Positions 23,401 through 32,057 of a stretch of 64,000 nt of DNA are shown piece by piece; the first letter of the stretch is position 1, and each line of letters begins with the position of its first letter. Under the pieces are notes generated by a model, which saw nothing but the letters and a program-made list of their open reading frames with translations, did no database searches and had not been told where the DNA came from. The position numbers and the translations under genes are program-made. The DNA lies in the NCBI RefSeq assembly GCF_008274585.1, contig NZ_VTRT01000006.1:1-64000 (forward strand), given 5' to 3'. Origin of the DNA: Pedobacter sp. BS3 (lineage in GTDB: Bacteria; Bacteroidota; Bacteroidia; Sphingobacteriales; Sphingobacteriaceae).

Positions 23401-25685
23401 GAGTTCTTTCCTGGACAGTGGATGTTCCGGTAGGACAAAGCAAATCGGTAAGTTTCCGGGTAACCGTGCCGGATGATTTAACGGGCATCCCATCCATTGG
23501 CAATAAAGCTACTATAACCGATCCGGCTGATCCGGGCAATCCACAGAATCCGGAAGTTCCGCCAACACCAACCGATCAGCAACGGAAATTTACCAGTACC
23601 AAAACCGTAAGTGGTTTGAATACCGATGGTAAGATTGAGGCCGGATCCGAACTAACCTACACCATTACAATACAAAATACGGGTAATGTTGCGCTTACCG
23701 GTATCGCTATCAGCGATCAGATACCGGCCGGAACTACATATATAGATGCCAGCGCCAATAACGGCGGGACATTAACTGCCGGAGTATTGAACTGGACGGT
23801 AGATGTTCCGGTAGGGCAAAGTCTGCCGGTAAGCTTCCGGGTTAAAGTAGCTGATGACCTGACTAATTTTGCTTCCATTGGCAATAAAGCTACCGTAACC
23901 GATCCGGACGATCCGGGCCATCCGCAGAATCCGGAAGTGCCGCCAACGCCAACCGATCAGAGATCTGATTTTACGGTAACCAGTTCGGTTGCATCAACCA
24001 ACCCCGATGGTAAAGCACACCCGGATGATGTATTAACCTACACTATTACGGTAACCAATGCAGGAAATATGCAGCTTAGCAACATCAGTGTAACCGATCC
24101 TGTTCCTGCCAAAACCACCTTTGCGTCGGCAGAAAATGGCGGCTCGCTTGATGCCGGAACCAATACGGTGAACTTTACCATTCCATCGTTGGCGGTGGGA
24201 GCTTCCGCAACGGTAAGTTTTAAAGTTACTGTTCAGCATAACCTGGGCGGTACGTCGGTTATTTCCAACACGGCAACAATTACCTATAATACCATTCAAA
24301 AAACCACCCAGGCCGATATTGCCGTAGGCTGCGATGTAACCACAGTAGCCGATCTGATGGTGAACGGTGGCCCTGGCGGAGATATTTGCGTATCGTCAAC
24401 CAGCGTACAGATCAGCACATCAGCAGCCGGGTTAACTAACCCGATATTTTACCTGTATAACGGAACCAACCTGGTTTCAAGCAATACAACAGGCGTATTT
24501 ACGGTGGCTACCATTGCGGGTAACACCTACACCTATTCCGTAGGTGTAAGCGCCGATGGTTACTGCGAAACTCCCGAAGCAAACCGGAAAACCATCACAT
24601 TTAAAGTAAACACGATACCTGGTACGCCGGCAGTTACCGCAGCATCTGTAGACGTGTGTTCCGGGTCGCAGGCAACATTGTCTGTGGCAAATCCGCAAAG
24701 CGATGTTACCTACAAATGGTACACCGTTGCTTCGGGTGGCACACCGGCAGGTGCAGGGGCAAGCTTTACAACCACGCCGGTTACGGCCAATACCTCCTTC
24801 TTTGTAGAAGCTGTTTCTGCATCATCATGCGTGAGCGGCAGAACAGAAGTAAAAGTTAATGTATTGGCTCCGCCGGTTGCGCCCGCTTCCGTTACCGTTG
24901 CAGACATTCCGTTATGCGGGGGAAGCAAAGCAACCTTATCGGTAGATAATCCCGGTGCATCGCTAACCTACCGCTGGTATGATGTTTCTTCGGGCGGTAC
25001 GGCACTTGGCGAAGGCCCTGTATTTACTTCGGAAGCATTGCAGGCAACCACTACCTTCTACGTAGAAAGTGTATCGAAAACCGGGGGCTGCATCAGCGTT
25101 GCACGTACAGCCGCAACAGTTACCGTATTGCCGGAACTTGCTGCACCGGTAGTTACTGTACAAAGCGTAACGGCAGGCAGTGTAACCTTTGCATGGAATG
25201 CCATTGCCGGTGCAACAGCTTATGAGATCTCCATCGATAACGGCACAACCTGGCAGCAGCCGGATAGCGGGCCGGCCGGTTTATCTCACACGGTGAGTGG
25301 CTTAAAGCCCGATGTTGATGTGACCATACTGGTACGGGCCAAGGGACAGCTTGCCTGCCAAACCAGCCCGGCTTCTGCACCTGTAAAAGGTACATCGGCA
25401 AATCCGTTAGGTAACCAAATATTTGTTCCGAACACGTTTACGCCGAATAACGATGGAAAGAACGATATCCTGTATGTGTATGGCAATACCATTGCAAAGC
25501 AACGGTTCAGGATCTATAACCAGTGGGGACAATTGATCTACGAATCGCTGTCACAAGCCGATGGCTGGGATGGTACTTTCAAAGGTCAGGTACAACCCAC
25601 CGGCGTGTATGTGTACTATGTTGAGGTAACCTTTAAGGATGGAACCAGCGGACTGAAAAAAGGTACAGTTACATTGATCCGCTAA
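20469..25685 (+). CDS. giant surface adhesin with DUF11 repeats and T9SS type B C-terminal domain
   Basis: A 1738-residue secreted protein from ATG 20469 (a TTG 27 bp earlier is possible); signal peptide ends SYAQQ near residue 37. Residues 40-390 hold two related ~170-residue units with A-x-D-G-N-x-x-N motifs; 390-655 several Ig-like segments (YKWFDAETGG, FQWYKDG); 660-1283 five DUF11 repeats of 127 residues, each starting F-x-S-T-K-T; then more Ig-like domains and an FN3-like domain; the last ~90 residues are the gliding-motility C-terminal (CHU_C, type B) domain, VPNTFTPNNDGKNDILYVYG to a final GTVTLIR. Type B domains direct export through T9SS and depend on SprF-like partners; a PorP/SprF gene follows 195 bp later. 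Likely an adhesin on the cell surface, SprB-like in logic. Confidence 0.85.
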   Translation: MTLTYTPAEKQKRCPIFSFNLLLLALTFLCLTSYAQQPVQRVYANSAQKSADDYLLIIKAGYVENEGQAVDGNPQNAATLNSTVVNVLGANIGGQAALRLRFTGADKPSAGVPLTIKLGIGGNVLSALDGLTVQAVNGAATSNNGNGNEVGPVYKASSLVNLLGGENQVEFTITPTVAYDGVKIKLGGTGDILSAGVLASAKVYHAYFTKPATGVVCNAPIDLLYGSTGNLAGSLNPVENPGNAIDGNENSSALLRANVSALNKTFLTAVYPSLSKAGDSIRLVIQPQGTGLLDATLLASNFTVRTYKDNTDNGALALQSSFLHLSLLGGSGNKYVLTYPVNKAFNRIQLSLGEGLVNALSGLYVYEMGRIAPSPVIQAPGLSGNTLTVCQGIALDISITNPETDAVYKWFDAETGGSEVTNGVSANGTLFSPTGLAAGSHDFYVAVYRNGCTDPASGRTKVTIIVTPAATAAQITAPGTSVCPGQTATLAAPSLTTAGSISNPVFTWYFDQAKTLPVTSGTTDGVTYTLNADGSLNISGLTATKSYYVSVQGTGVCENVAGDLKEVTVTVNTTPQPALNLSGTQIIGTGGTLQLEATSAGATAFQWYKDGNPLSGETAATLTRSNVTSADAGVYTVIAFGAGGCASVVSVPVTIQVAGFGSTKTVSGLNADGKIEAGSTLTYTITVSNTGSTTLTGITISDQIPAGTTYVAASADNGGALTGSTLNWTIDVPAGDNKAVSFQVKVTDDLTGLAAIGNTATVTNPADPGNPQNPEVPPTPTDQQRTFTSTKTVSGLDANGKITAGSELTYTITIQNTGNVALTGITVADPIPANTTYVDASADNGGTLTAGVLNWTVDVPVGQSRSVSFRVTVPGDLTGIPSIGNKATITDPADPGNPQNPEVPPTPTDQQRTFTSTKTVSGLNTDGKIDAGSELTYTITIQNTGNVSLAGLSVTDPIPANTIYVDGSADNGGVLTAGVLSWTVDVPVGQSKSVSFRVTVPDDLTGIPSIGNKATITDPADPGNPQNPEVPPTPTDQQRKFTSTKTVSGLNTDGKIEAGSELTYTITIQNTGNVALTGIAISDQIPAGTTYIDASANNGGTLTAGVLNWTVDVPVGQSLPVSFRVKVADDLTNFASIGNKATVTDPDDPGHPQNPEVPPTPTDQRSDFTVTSSVASTNPDGKAHPDDVLTYTITVTNAGNMQLSNISVTDPVPAKTTFASAENGGSLDAGTNTVNFTIPSLAVGASATVSFKVTVQHNLGGTSVISNTATITYNTIQKTTQADIAVGCDVTTVADLMVNGGPGGDICVSSTSVQISTSAAGLTNPIFYLYNGTNLVSSNTTGVFTVATIAGNTYTYSVGVSADGYCETPEANRKTITFKVNTIPGTPAVTAASVDVCSGSQATLSVANPQSDVTYKWYTVASGGTPAGAGASFTTTPVTANTSFFVEAVSASSCVSGRTEVKVNVLAPPVAPASVTVADIPLCGGSKATLSVDNPGASLTYRWYDVSSGGTALGEGPVFTSEALQATTTFYVESVSKTGGCISVARTAATVTVLPELAAPVVTVQSVTAGSVTFAWNAIAGATAYEISIDNGTTWQQPDSGPAGLSHTVSGLKPDVDVTILVRAKGQLACQTSPASAPVKGTSANPLGNQIFVPNTFTPNNDGKNDILYVYGNTIAKQRFRIYNQWGQLIYESLSQADGWDGTFKGQVQPTGVYVYYVEVTFKDGTSGLKKGTVTLIR
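22446..24315 (+). repeat. five in-frame 381-bp tandem repeats (DUF11 units)
   Basis: Units begin at 22446, 22827, 23208, 23589 and 23970, exactly 381 bp apart. Units 2-4 are nearly identical at DNA level, unit 1 slightly and unit 5 strongly diverged. Most units end with a Pro-rich PQNPEVPPTPTDQ linker. Confidence 0.9.
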
Positions 25686-25718
25686 AGCGAAGGAATAAAC
25701 AAAAATGGCTCAGGAGAA

Positions 25719-25850
25719 GGTGTCTAAAAAGTCAGCAGCACTAGCAATTTATAGTCACGCTGACCCCGAATTCCCGGGGGAAGCGTTGTAGCCACAATGA
25801 ACTAATCCTTCGACAGGCTCAGGATGACTATAGTAGACTTTTTAGATACC
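25719..25850. mobile_element. 132-bp MITE-like element with 15-bp terminal inverted repeats
   Basis: Left end GGTGTCTAAAAAGTC (25719-25733), right end GACTTTTTAGATACC (25836-25850); 14 of 15 bases pair. No ORF inside. The interior includes CCTTCGACAGGCTCAGGATG, a segment I associate with dispersed Bacteroidota repeats. The ends resemble IS1182-type termini, which is memory, not a search. It sits between the adhesin and its PorP/SprF gene. No target duplication was seen. Confidence 0.6.
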
Positions 25851-25880
25851 CTCATATAAAAAAACAAAAAAATTATACCA

Positions 25881-26873
25881 ATGAAAATAGTCAGGATACT
25901 TATTGCGGCGATTGTTGTTCAGTGCATAGCCGTTCAGGTTAAGGCGCAGGTTGATCCGCATTTCTCACAATATTATGCTTACCCGATGTGGTTAAACCCT
26001 GCCCTTACCGGCGTTATCGATGGCGATTACCGCATTGCCGTGAATGCCAAGCAGCAATGGGGAACGGTAAATAATTCATATTTAACCGGAGGTGCATCAT
26101 TTGATATGGCGCCCGTAAAGCAATTTGCATTTGGTGTTACCGTGCTTGACCAAACCGCCGGCGATGTGGATTACAATTACCTGAACGCTTTATTGTCGGG
26201 AGCCTACCGCATACGTTTTGGTAAGCAGGGATTGAATATGATCAACTTCGGTGTGCAGGCCGGCATACTGAATAAAAGTTTTGATGCCTCTAAAATCACC
26301 CTGGGCAGCCAGTATGATCCCGTTTCGGGCATTAATTCAGGATTGCCTATGGATGAAACGTTTGAATCGACATCCGCACTAATGCCCGATGTCGGAGCCG
26401 GTATCATGTACTTTGACGGAAATCCCGACCAGCGGGTTAACGCCTTTGCCGGTGTCAGCGCATCGCACCTTACGCGGCCGGTTGATAAATTTTTAGGTAA
26501 TAACCAGCATACGCCCATACGCTACGCGGCACACGGCGGCGCCCGCGTACGTGTTTCGGATGTGCTTGATCTTACACCCAACGCCTTGTACCTGCGCCAG
26601 GGCAATGCCCATGAAGTAGCTGCGGGCGTGTACGCACAACTGATGCTTAATACAGAATCAGACTTGCTGTTTGGCTCGAATTACCGTTTTGACGATGCAG
26701 CCATCGCGTTTCTGGGCGTACATATCAAAAGCCTGGTAATTGGTTTAAGCTACGATGTAAACACATCATCCATACAACGTATCTCCAATAATAAGGGCGG
26801 GTTTGAATTATCGTTAACATTTACCAGCCGTCGCGGACTTATTGGCCCTAACTTTTTCTGCCCCAGGTTGTAA
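25881..26873 (+). CDS. PorP/SprF family outer-membrane protein (array 1, first copy)
   Basis: 330 residues: signal peptide to VKAQ, then the family hallmark QVDPHFSQYYAYPMWLNPALTG, followed by a beta-barrel-like pattern and the end NFFCPRL. PorP/SprF proteins sit in the outer membrane and work with T9SS; SprF is needed for surface delivery of SprB, a type B substrate. The type B adhesin is upstream and a PorE-like gene follows directly. It is closely similar to the PorP/SprF at 47811-48809, which also ends CPRL and also precedes a PorE-like gene. Confidence 0.9.
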   Translation: MKIVRILIAAIVVQCIAVQVKAQVDPHFSQYYAYPMWLNPALTGVIDGDYRIAVNAKQQWGTVNNSYLTGGASFDMAPVKQFAFGVTVLDQTAGDVDYNYLNALLSGAYRIRFGKQGLNMINFGVQAGILNKSFDASKITLGSQYDPVSGINSGLPMDETFESTSALMPDVGAGIMYFDGNPDQRVNAFAGVSASHLTRPVDKFLGNNQHTPIRYAAHGGARVRVSDVLDLTPNALYLRQGNAHEVAAGVYAQLMLNTESDLLFGSNYRFDDAAIAFLGVHIKSLVIGLSYDVNTSSIQRISNNKGGFELSLTFTSRRGLIGPNFFCPRL

Positions 26874-26942
26874 ATGCTGGCAGGATTAGCCTTGCTTACG
26901 GAGATTATTCACAAGAACAGTTTTACAGACGACATAAACAGC

Positions 26943-28943
26943 ATGAAAGCACTTAATATCTTCAGTATTTTAATATGTACCGCGGTAATGGCCAAGGCGC
27001 AATATGTGCCCAATTATAAACGTGCGGCCGATGTGTATTTTCAGAATAAGGAATATTATGCTGCCGCAGATTACTATAAAAAGGCATTGCAAATCTCCCC
27101 GGACAGCGTGGGCTTTGTTGTGCCTTATGGCTTTGAAAAGAGGCTCGGTGAGGATAAAAAAAACAGCGAAGACCGCAAGTACCTCGTGTTCCGGCTGGCT
27201 GAATCGCTGCGTTTATACCGCGATTTCCCCGATGCCGAAAAATGGTATGCCATAGCAAAGGATTTCCCTGAAAAGGAATATGCGCTGGCGCCTTTCTGGT
27301 ATGCAGAAAGCCTGCGTGCAAACCAGAAATTTGAAGAAGCTATAACGGCTTTTACTGCTTTTATTGAAAAATATCGGGAACAGGATGAATACATGAAACA
27401 AGCCAGACAGGATAGGGAATCATGCCGTTTTGCGTTGAGAGAAATGCGGTATCCGCGTTTGGTTTTGTTAAGCAAGCTGCCAAAGGATGTTAACCTGGCA
27501 GGCTCAAACTATGCGTCGGTGCAAAGCAACGATGCCTTTTACTTTACATCGTCAAGGCCGGTTCCGGTTAGCGGTAAGAAATATGTGTTAGAAGGCAAGA
27601 ACACCAATTACAAGGTAGCTCAGAAAGAAACGCCGTACGTCAACTCTATTTACTCCATAACAGGCGATCCGCTTTCTGAAAAGCATGAGTTGAAACGCAT
27701 CAGCTTTGATAAGAATATGCAAACGGCTGCTCCGGCCATATCGGCATCCGGAAACACCATTTACTTTACAGGATGGACAGGCAAAGGCGATGAAAAGAAC
27801 TACGCTATCTACTCGGCATCAAAAACGCAGGATGGCTGGTCTGAGCCCCAAATGCTGGGTATGCAGGTAAATATTAAAGGGTTTAACGCCATGCAGCCCA
27901 GTGTTTCCACCGATGGCCGGTACCTCATATTTTCATCCGACAGGCCGGGCGGTTTAGGTAAATTTGATCTCTGGTATTGCCCCATACGCAGCGACGGAAC
28001 CGTAGGACAGGCGGTAAACATGGGTTCGGTAATTAATACACCTGCCGATGAGGAAGCCGCATTTTACAACAGCACGACCAAAAAGCTGTTGTTTAGTAGT
28101 AACGGTAGGGTTGGCCTTGGCGGATTTGATTTCTTTGAAAGCGAAGGCGATATGGCCGAATGGAGCGAGCCGCAAAATTTAGGATATCCGTTCAATTCAT
28201 CACGTGACGATCTGTATTTTTCGCCGTTAAACAATGCCGCTTCGGAAGGTTACATCAGTTCAGACCGCGAATCGGCATGCTGCCTGGAGCTGTTCTATCT
28301 TAAAAAGGAATATATCCACATTAAAGGCACATTGATAGATTGCAATACGCACGAGCCGCTGAATGGCGCTACGATAACCCTGAGCGATTCATTGCATACC
28401 GAAAAGCAGGTAATTGATGCCAGCGGAGAATATCATTTCAAATTAACATCACGGCGGCCGGTAACCATCACGGCAGAGAAAGATAACTATTTTACAAAAG
28501 TTGTTCGCTACACTACAGAGCAGCTTACCAAAAGCGATACCCTGTTAAACCCTAACCTGTGCCTGGTAGCCTTTAAAATTGATAAGCCGATAGTAATTGA
28601 AGACATTTTTTACGATTACGACAGCGCAAACCTGAGAGATTCATCGAAGCTCGTTCTGGACGGTCTGGTTACCCTGATGAATGACAACCCGGCTATAGAA
28701 ATTGAGCTTGGCGCACACACAGACAGTAAAGGAACGGAGGCGTATAATCTTGATCTGTCGCAGCGGCGGGCGCAAGCCTGTGTAGATTACCTGGTTTCAA
28801 AAGGTATTTCGCCGGCACGGTTAACCAGCAAAGGATATGGCGAAAGCCGCCCCATTGCCCCGAATACCCTGCCGAACGGTAAAGATAATCCCGAAGGCAG
28901 GCAGAAGAACAGGCGTACAGAATTTAAAGTGACTAAAAAATAA
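26943..28943 (+). CDS. PorE-like TPR-PD40-CRD-OmpA protein (array 1)
   Basis: 666 residues from ATG 26943, chosen because a signal peptide (MKALNIFSILICTAVMAKAQ) follows; the frame is open back to the PorP stop. Order: TPR-like helices (YFQNKEYYAAADYYKKAL) to about 150; a PD40/WD40-type propeller 170-440 with YLIFSSDRPGGLGKFDLW repeats; a carboxypeptidase-regulatory-like domain (IDCNTHEPLNGATITL) near 460-530; and a C-terminal OmpA domain with HTDSKGTEAYNLDLSQRRA that should bind peptidoglycan. This is the architecture described for the T9SS protein PorE. Probably ties the SprF/adhesin export site to the cell wall. Confidence 0.85.
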   Translation: MKALNIFSILICTAVMAKAQYVPNYKRAADVYFQNKEYYAAADYYKKALQISPDSVGFVVPYGFEKRLGEDKKNSEDRKYLVFRLAESLRLYRDFPDAEKWYAIAKDFPEKEYALAPFWYAESLRANQKFEEAITAFTAFIEKYREQDEYMKQARQDRESCRFALREMRYPRLVLLSKLPKDVNLAGSNYASVQSNDAFYFTSSRPVPVSGKKYVLEGKNTNYKVAQKETPYVNSIYSITGDPLSEKHELKRISFDKNMQTAAPAISASGNTIYFTGWTGKGDEKNYAIYSASKTQDGWSEPQMLGMQVNIKGFNAMQPSVSTDGRYLIFSSDRPGGLGKFDLWYCPIRSDGTVGQAVNMGSVINTPADEEAAFYNSTTKKLLFSSNGRVGLGGFDFFESEGDMAEWSEPQNLGYPFNSSRDDLYFSPLNNAASEGYISSDRESACCLELFYLKKEYIHIKGTLIDCNTHEPLNGATITLSDSLHTEKQVIDASGEYHFKLTSRRPVTITAEKDNYFTKVVRYTTEQLTKSDTLLNPNLCLVAFKIDKPIVIEDIFYDYDSANLRDSSKLVLDGLVTLMNDNPAIEIELGAHTDSKGTEAYNLDLSQRRAQACVDYLVSKGISPARLTSKGYGESRPIAPNTLPNGKDNPEGRQKNRRTEFKVTKK

Positions 28944-28946
28944 CGA

Positions 28947-29096
28947 ATGATAACCTGGCTGTTCTGGAAATATGCGGTAAGTCATCGCTGGCAACAAAAG
29001 GTCATCTGGGAATCAGTGTACATTAACCTGCTGATAGATGGCCTGGTGCTTATTGTCATTGCATCCAGGTTAGGCATTTTTCAGCTTGTTCAATAA
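28947..29096 (+). CDS. 49-residue small membrane protein candidate
   Basis: ATG 3 bp after the PorE-like stop. It encodes MITWLFWKYAVSHRWQQ, then one hydrophobic segment (INLLIDGLVLIVIASRLGIF) and a short tail. No domain recognised. The TAA is immediately followed by the ATG of the next ORF, so both would be co-translated. Absent from the equivalent place in the second array. Could be spurious. Confidence 0.35.
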   Translation: MITWLFWKYAVSHRWQQKVIWESVYINLLIDGLVLIVIASRLGIFQLVQ

Positions 29097-29426
29097 ATGA
29101 TCAGGAATAATGCGATGATGGAGAATACAACTGTTCAGCAGGTATGTCGGTCACGCCGGTTTTCAGGTTTGTATATCGATATATTCCAGGAGATCATCCA
29201 ATCGGCCAAAACCAATCGCGAAATAAGTGCAGCATTTGGGTACAGTGAAAAATCCGATGCTATTATCAGCCATTCCCGTAAGGTAATGCGTAAGCTGTTG
29301 TACCTTGAAAACTTACCGGTGCGCCAATACCAGCAACGTATTATTTACCCGCGGCAATACCGGTTCTGGTGGGCAGAGCTGTTTAATAAACATAAACCTT
29401 CCCTGTTGCTTTTTTGCCAGCATTAA
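29097..29426 (+). CDS. 109-residue protein with a possible HTH segment
   Basis: Starts right after the stop of the 49-residue ORF (TAAATG). The central part, NREISAAFGYSEKSDAII then HSRKVMRKLL, faintly resembles a LuxR/GerE-type recognition region (E-I ... G-Y-S-E-K ... R-K-L). Basic, aromatic C-terminus (RQYRFWWAELFNKHKPSLLLF). Not recognised with confidence. The next adhesin gene starts about 100 bp later on the same strand, so a local regulatory role is possible but speculative. Codon use is less typical than that of the neighbours. Confidence 0.4.
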   Translation: MIRNNAMMENTTVQQVCRSRRFSGLYIDIFQEIIQSAKTNREISAAFGYSEKSDAIISHSRKVMRKLLYLENLPVRQYQQRIIYPRQYRFWWAELFNKHKPSLLLFCQH

Positions 29427-29527
29427 TGGAGCATGGATGTAACTATATTGGCTATTCAGGAGGCCGGTTAAAGGCTGTTTTTTCAGTTATTCTATTGCAG
29501 GATGAACGTTTGAAGCGCTTAAGGGAA

Positions 29528-31273
29528 ATGCAGATGTTTCGTTTTGGGTATTATGTAATTGGGATAATTATGCTGGTTATCCCGGAAGGGATGTACGCAC
29601 AGTGCATTAGCCGGTCACGTACCTATGCCAGCTTTCAGGGAGTATATCGTACAGGACTTGGTGCATTAGGGAAACCGGTATTTGGTGGTTCAATAACCCA
29701 TGCTGAAAATGCGGTTAATAAAGATCCGGAGAACGCATCAACATTGACTGTTAATTTAGGCCTGGCAGGTTTGGCTTCCGTAACCCAATTCCTTGAATTT
29801 ACCACCGATGGTACGCATGCTAACAAACGGCTTATTGCGGCTAACACACCGGTTACCGTGAAAATGTCGCTTCCGGTTAGTGCGTTAGATCTATTAGGTG
29901 GAATAGAGATTGGTACATTCACTAACCTAACATCCGTATCTGAAAGCTGGCCCTGGCTTCCGGGCAGCGGAAATTATTCAGGCTATAATTCGGGCAATAA
30001 AACGGTAGCCTATACCGGAACCAGCCTGGCCAGTGTATTAAATGGCGCCGGCGAAGCGGAGATCACCTTTACCCCGGCACAGGCTTACAACGGGGTTTAT
30101 ATAAAACTATCGGGCAATGCATTAAGTGTAGCATTGTCTGCCAGTATTTTTCATGCGTATATCCTGGAAGATAACCCTGATCCGGTAAGCTGCGGCGAAG
30201 CAATCGATGTTTTGAGCGGAGTAAAGGCGGGAGCTGTTGCCATTGCAAATGCAACCGGTTCGGTCACCAATCCGTGGAATGCTGTAGATGCAGATCCGTC
30301 AAATACTACGTTTGCACTGTTAAGTACCGGGGCACAGGTGCTCAGCAAAGTATATGAAACGGTGTTGTTCAGTAATTCATCCCAACCCGGCGATTCGGTG
30401 CGTATTGTATTGCAGGATCCGGGAGCGTCATTGCTTGATCTGTCGCTTTTAACAGGTTTCACCATACAACCGTATCTCGGGAACACAGCCGTGGGCCCGC
30501 CTTTAGACAAGAACAGTATTGGCCTGAACCTGCGTTTGCTGGCCGGCGCCGGGAATAAGTATGTGCTTGCAGCGCCGGTTACGGGGGCTTTTGACCGGGT
30601 TGAAATAGCTATGGGTGGGATCACCAACGCATTATCCGGGTTGCGCATCTACAATGTAAAACGGGTAATTCCCGATCCGGTTACCGGTATAAATGGTGTT
30701 GTCGCTACTGCTAAAGCTATCTGCGAGGGCGCTTCTGTAGCATTATCAGTAACAGGTACTCAAAGCTGTACCACTTACAGCTGGTACGATGCGGAGACGG
30801 GCGGAAATCTGCTGGCTACTACAACCACATACAATCCCGGCATACTAACTTCCGGCACTCATATTTTCTATGTTCAGGCTCAGCGGCAGAACTGTACAGA
30901 TGCTGTCTCGGTTCGCACACCGGTGACTATCACGGTAGACCCATTGCCGGCAGTAGCATTAGCTGCCAATCCGGAAGTTTGCAGCGGAGCTACAGCAGCC
31001 ACAATTTCCTATACAGGTGAGAGCGGATCACCTGTTACATACTCCATTAGCTGGGATCCGGCAGCGCAAGCGGCAGGGCTTAACGCGGTGAATGAAGCGG
31101 TTCTGACTGCCGGGGACATCGATATAATTATTCCTCCCGAAACACCATCCGGCAGCTATAGCGGAATATTAACTGTAAAAAATGCGGCTGGCTGCACAAG
31201 CCCGGGACAGCCTTTTACAATAACCGTAAATCCCAGGCCTACATCGCCTCACATCAGTTTAGCAACAAATTAA
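29528..31273 (+). CDS. secreted Ig-like protein, paralogue of the adhesin N-terminus, no T9SS domain seen
   Basis: From ATG 29528, preceded by AAGGGA, 581 residues with a signal peptide to MYAQC. Residues about 30-410 hold the same paired ~170-residue units found at the start of the 1738-residue adhesin (HAYILEDN versus HAYFTKPA; QPGDSVRIVLQ versus KAGDSIRLVIQ). Then Ig-like segments (YSWYDAETGGNLL) and a last beta domain, ending PTSPHISLATN. No type A or type B T9SS C-terminal domain is visible. It is followed 17 bp later by another secreted ORF, so it may be one part of a multi-protein adhesin. Confidence 0.7.
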   Translation: MQMFRFGYYVIGIIMLVIPEGMYAQCISRSRTYASFQGVYRTGLGALGKPVFGGSITHAENAVNKDPENASTLTVNLGLAGLASVTQFLEFTTDGTHANKRLIAANTPVTVKMSLPVSALDLLGGIEIGTFTNLTSVSESWPWLPGSGNYSGYNSGNKTVAYTGTSLASVLNGAGEAEITFTPAQAYNGVYIKLSGNALSVALSASIFHAYILEDNPDPVSCGEAIDVLSGVKAGAVAIANATGSVTNPWNAVDADPSNTTFALLSTGAQVLSKVYETVLFSNSSQPGDSVRIVLQDPGASLLDLSLLTGFTIQPYLGNTAVGPPLDKNSIGLNLRLLAGAGNKYVLAAPVTGAFDRVEIAMGGITNALSGLRIYNVKRVIPDPVTGINGVVATAKAICEGASVALSVTGTQSCTTYSWYDAETGGNLLATTTTYNPGILTSGTHIFYVQAQRQNCTDAVSVRTPVTITVDPLPAVALAANPEVCSGATAATISYTGESGSPVTYSISWDPAAQAAGLNAVNEAVLTAGDIDIIIPPETPSGSYSGILTVKNAAGCTSPGQPFTITVNPRPTSPHISLATN

Positions 31274-31290
31274 AATCCTAAATAAAAATC

Positions 31291-32034
31291 ATGAAAAGAA
31301 CAATTACAACATCGGTATTAGGCGTAATAGCTATTATGCTTTATTTTACAAATTTTGTTTCCGCCGCTATCTACCCGGTTTACGTATGTGGCGATGCAAC
31401 AGTAACCTTAAAACCTGCATTTGCCGAAACGCTGGCGCCAGGCGATAAAGTGATCTGGTCTGAGGTTGGTGGCTCGGCTGTTGAAAAAACAAGCGCCGAC
31501 CCGAACTTTACCACACCGGATAACCTGAGCGCCGGGGTTCATCAATATACCGTGCACGTTATTTCAGCCAGTCCCGCCGAATGTAAGGGCGATGTTTCAG
31601 ACGTATATGAAATATACAAACTGCCGGAAACAACGTTGGCATTATCAAATCCCTCCAATGCAAAATATTGCGAGGAAAATTCCGGCAGCGGGTCTGCACC
31701 CGTAACCAGTTCGGTTATTACGGCAACAGCTACACCGGCCCAGGCACTGCCCGAAGGCGTAGGTTATATCTATACCTGGGCAGTTACGAAAGACGGATCT
31801 GCTGCTGCGATAGCGGGCGTAGGCGCTGACGATAGCGGTACAGGCACTACCAATGTATTCACCATGAATGCAACCGCTAAAGGCGTGTATGCATTTACCG
31901 CGAGCGCAAAATATTCAGTTCCTTCAGGATCGGTGCTTAAATCGGCTTCCGGCTCAGGATGCGAGGCAATATCCGGCTCAAAAACGGTAGAAGTTACACC
32001 TAAGCCAGGCAAACCGACCATTGCAATTGAGTAA
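31291..32034 (+). CDS. secreted 247-residue protein of the split adhesin set
   Basis: Signal peptide [19 protein letters not shown] to VSAA, then two Ig/PKD-like beta regions: the first begins [15 protein letters not shown], the second [16 protein letters not shown] with a [11 protein letters not shown] core; cysteines are sparse and could pair. It ends [12 protein letters not shown] with no T9SS signal that I recognise. Between two other secreted genes with 17- and 23-bp gaps; no internal promoter. Function unknown; likely structural. Confidence 0.65.
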   Translation: MKRTITTSVLGVIAIMLYFTNFVSAAIYPVYVCGDATVTLKPAFAETLAPGDKVIWSEVGGSAVEKTSADPNFTTPDNLSAGVHQYTVHVISASPAECKGDVSDVYEIYKLPETTLALSNPSNAKYCEENSGSGSAPVTSSVITATATPAQALPEGVGYIYTWAVTKDGSAAAIAGVGADDSGTGTTNVFTMNATAKGVYAFTASAKYSVPSGSVLKSASGSGCEAISGSKTVEVTPKPGKPTIAIE

Positions 32035-32057
32035 AAAAGCCGGCTCTTTTTCGGTGG

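Noticed and set aside
22446-24315. CRISPR-like regular repeats
   Set aside because: Repeats are 381 bp, contiguous and in frame within an adhesin; there are no spacers.
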